Below the pieces are notes generated by a model. The model saw only the letters and a list, made by a program, of their open reading frames with translations, was not told where the DNA came from and ran no database searches. From positions 1 through 14,926 of the forward strand of contig JABDJU010000101.1 in the NCBI GenBank assembly GCA_013003325.1: a stretch of DNA of 14,926 nt, in the 5' to 3' direction. The stretch is from Acidimicrobiales bacterium. Its GTDB lineage: Bacteria; Actinomycetota; Acidimicrobiia; Acidimicrobiales; SZUA-35. The translations under genes and the position numbers were made by a program. Below, piece after piece: positions 14,303 to 14,926 of the stretch (positions are counted from its first letter, which is position 1; each line of letters begins with the position of its first letter).

Positions 14303-14926
14303 ATGATGACCGACCGGCGCTACGTTCTCGACCCCTCGGTCTGGCGATCTCCAGATGGTCTCACCCTGATCGGAGGGTCCGATTTCACGGTGGTGGGATT
14401 GGACCGAGCTCAGGCCGCTGCACTCGATCTACTGCTCGGCGATCAACGCGACGATGCGTCCCACCTCGGTGACTTCACCGCCTGGTGCCTTTCTCGAAAC
14501 CTGATACAACCGATCGTGCCGAAAGCCGAAGCCGAATCGATGGCGTTGGTGATTCCATGTCGGGATCACCAATCCGACTTGGACCGGTTGCTAGCCACCC
14601 TCGACCTCTCAATCTTTGCCGAGATCATCGTGGTCGACGACGGGTCGGTCGAACCAATTCGATCGGATCTGGTGCCGGTGCATCGAAACCCGAACCGCCA
14701 AGGTCCGGCCGTGGCCCGCAACATCGGATGGAGGTCGACCACCACCCCGATCGTGGTGTTCCTCGACGCCGACGTCCGCACCGACGGTGCGTGGCTCACC
14801 CAGGCGGGTGCGCTGCTGGCGAACCCTCAAGTCGCCGCCGTGGCACCGCGGGTCAGAAGCGGTGCCTCGAGCGGCCCGGTGCCACGCTGGGAACAGGTGA
14901 GGCCCGCCCTCGATCTCGGTCCAAAG
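14303..14926 (+). CDS. mftF: Mycofactocin glycosyltransferase MftF, 3' end missing
   Basis: MftF is the GT2-family enzyme that decorates the peptide-derived redox cofactor mycofactocin with beta-1,4-glucose chains. The first 208 codons are present before the window ends. A PqqD-like N-terminal segment (about 8-72) precedes the GT-A domain. That domain shows ALVIPCRDHQSDLDRLL (81-97), IVVDDGS (109-115), GPAVARNIGW (134-143) and the metal-binding DxD in FLDADV (153-158). VAPRVRSG (180-187) and RWEQVRPALDLG (195-206) closely follow the order of blocks in Mycobacterium MftF as I recall it. The start is ATG 14303, or the ATG at 14306. It lies 14 bases after the tricorn stop with no clear ribosome binding site, so it may be co-transcribed. 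A general GT2 enzyme is the alternative, but the N-terminal domain favours MftF. Other mycofactocin genes would lie beyond the edge. Confidence 0.88.
   Translation, partial: MMTDRRYVLDPSVWRSPDGLTLIGGSDFTVVGLDRAQAAALDLLLGDQRDDASHLGDFTAWCLSRNLIQPIVPKAEAESMALVIPCRDHQSDLDRLLATLDLSIFAEIIVVDDGSVEPIRSDLVPVHRNPNRQGPAVARNIGWRSTTTPIVVFLDADVRTDGAWLTQAGALLANPQVAAVAPRVRSGASSGPVPRWEQVRPALDLGPK

Noticed and set aside
1..14926. Mobile elements, CRISPR arrays, tRNA genes or prophage genes
   Set aside because: No transposase, integrase, direct-repeat array, tRNA-like cloverleaf or phage protein was seen, and the genes are tightly packed with uniform codon character.

Overview
This GC-rich window carries thirteen protein genes, packed tightly and mostly housekeeping. 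Gene content and order point to an actinobacterium, probably a deep-branching one such as Acidimicrobiia. The class is inferred from a c-di-GMP-type BldD, a mycofactocin glycosyltransferase, a full-length tricorn protease, frequent GTG starts and the hrcA-dnaJ-rsmE / phoH-ybeY-corC block. No tRNA, rRNA, CRISPR array, insertion sequence or prophage gene is visible. The first and last genes run off the window.

Left part (1-7265), almost all minus strand. Two runs belong to one conserved actinobacterial neighbourhood. hrcA, dnaJ and rsmE (7265 down to 4414) form a tight heat-shock/rRNA-modification operon. phoH, ybeY and a CNNM/CBS membrane protein (2670 down to 1) form a second operon with overlapping stops and starts. 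Two genes lie between these runs. One is a BldD-type regulator with an intact c-di-GMP signature (4284-3757) and its own promoter. The other is a plus-strand gene (2731-3750) for a membrane protein whose cytoplasmic half looks like a degenerate Ser/Thr kinase. These two converge, and both stop codons lie inside one small hairpin.

Middle (7330-10938). A class I photolyase diverges from hrcA. It converges on rpsT (ribosomal protein S20), from which it is separated by a perfect palindromic terminator plus a second hairpin. lepA (EF4) diverges from rpsT. hemW, commonly found between lepA and hrcA in actinobacteria, is not here, so the locus looks rearranged.

Right part (11046-14926), plus strand. 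A 1080-residue tricorn protease has all four catalytic residues recognisable and a probable leaderless promoter. Fourteen bases after its stop begins mftF, the mycofactocin glycosyltransferase, cut by the window end after 208 codons. A mycofactocin locus may therefore continue beyond the right edge.

The least ordinary items are the membrane pseudokinase and its pairing with bldD, the tricorn-mftF junction, and a heat-shock operon without a recognisable CIRCE operator. All gaps between genes are under 300 bases.
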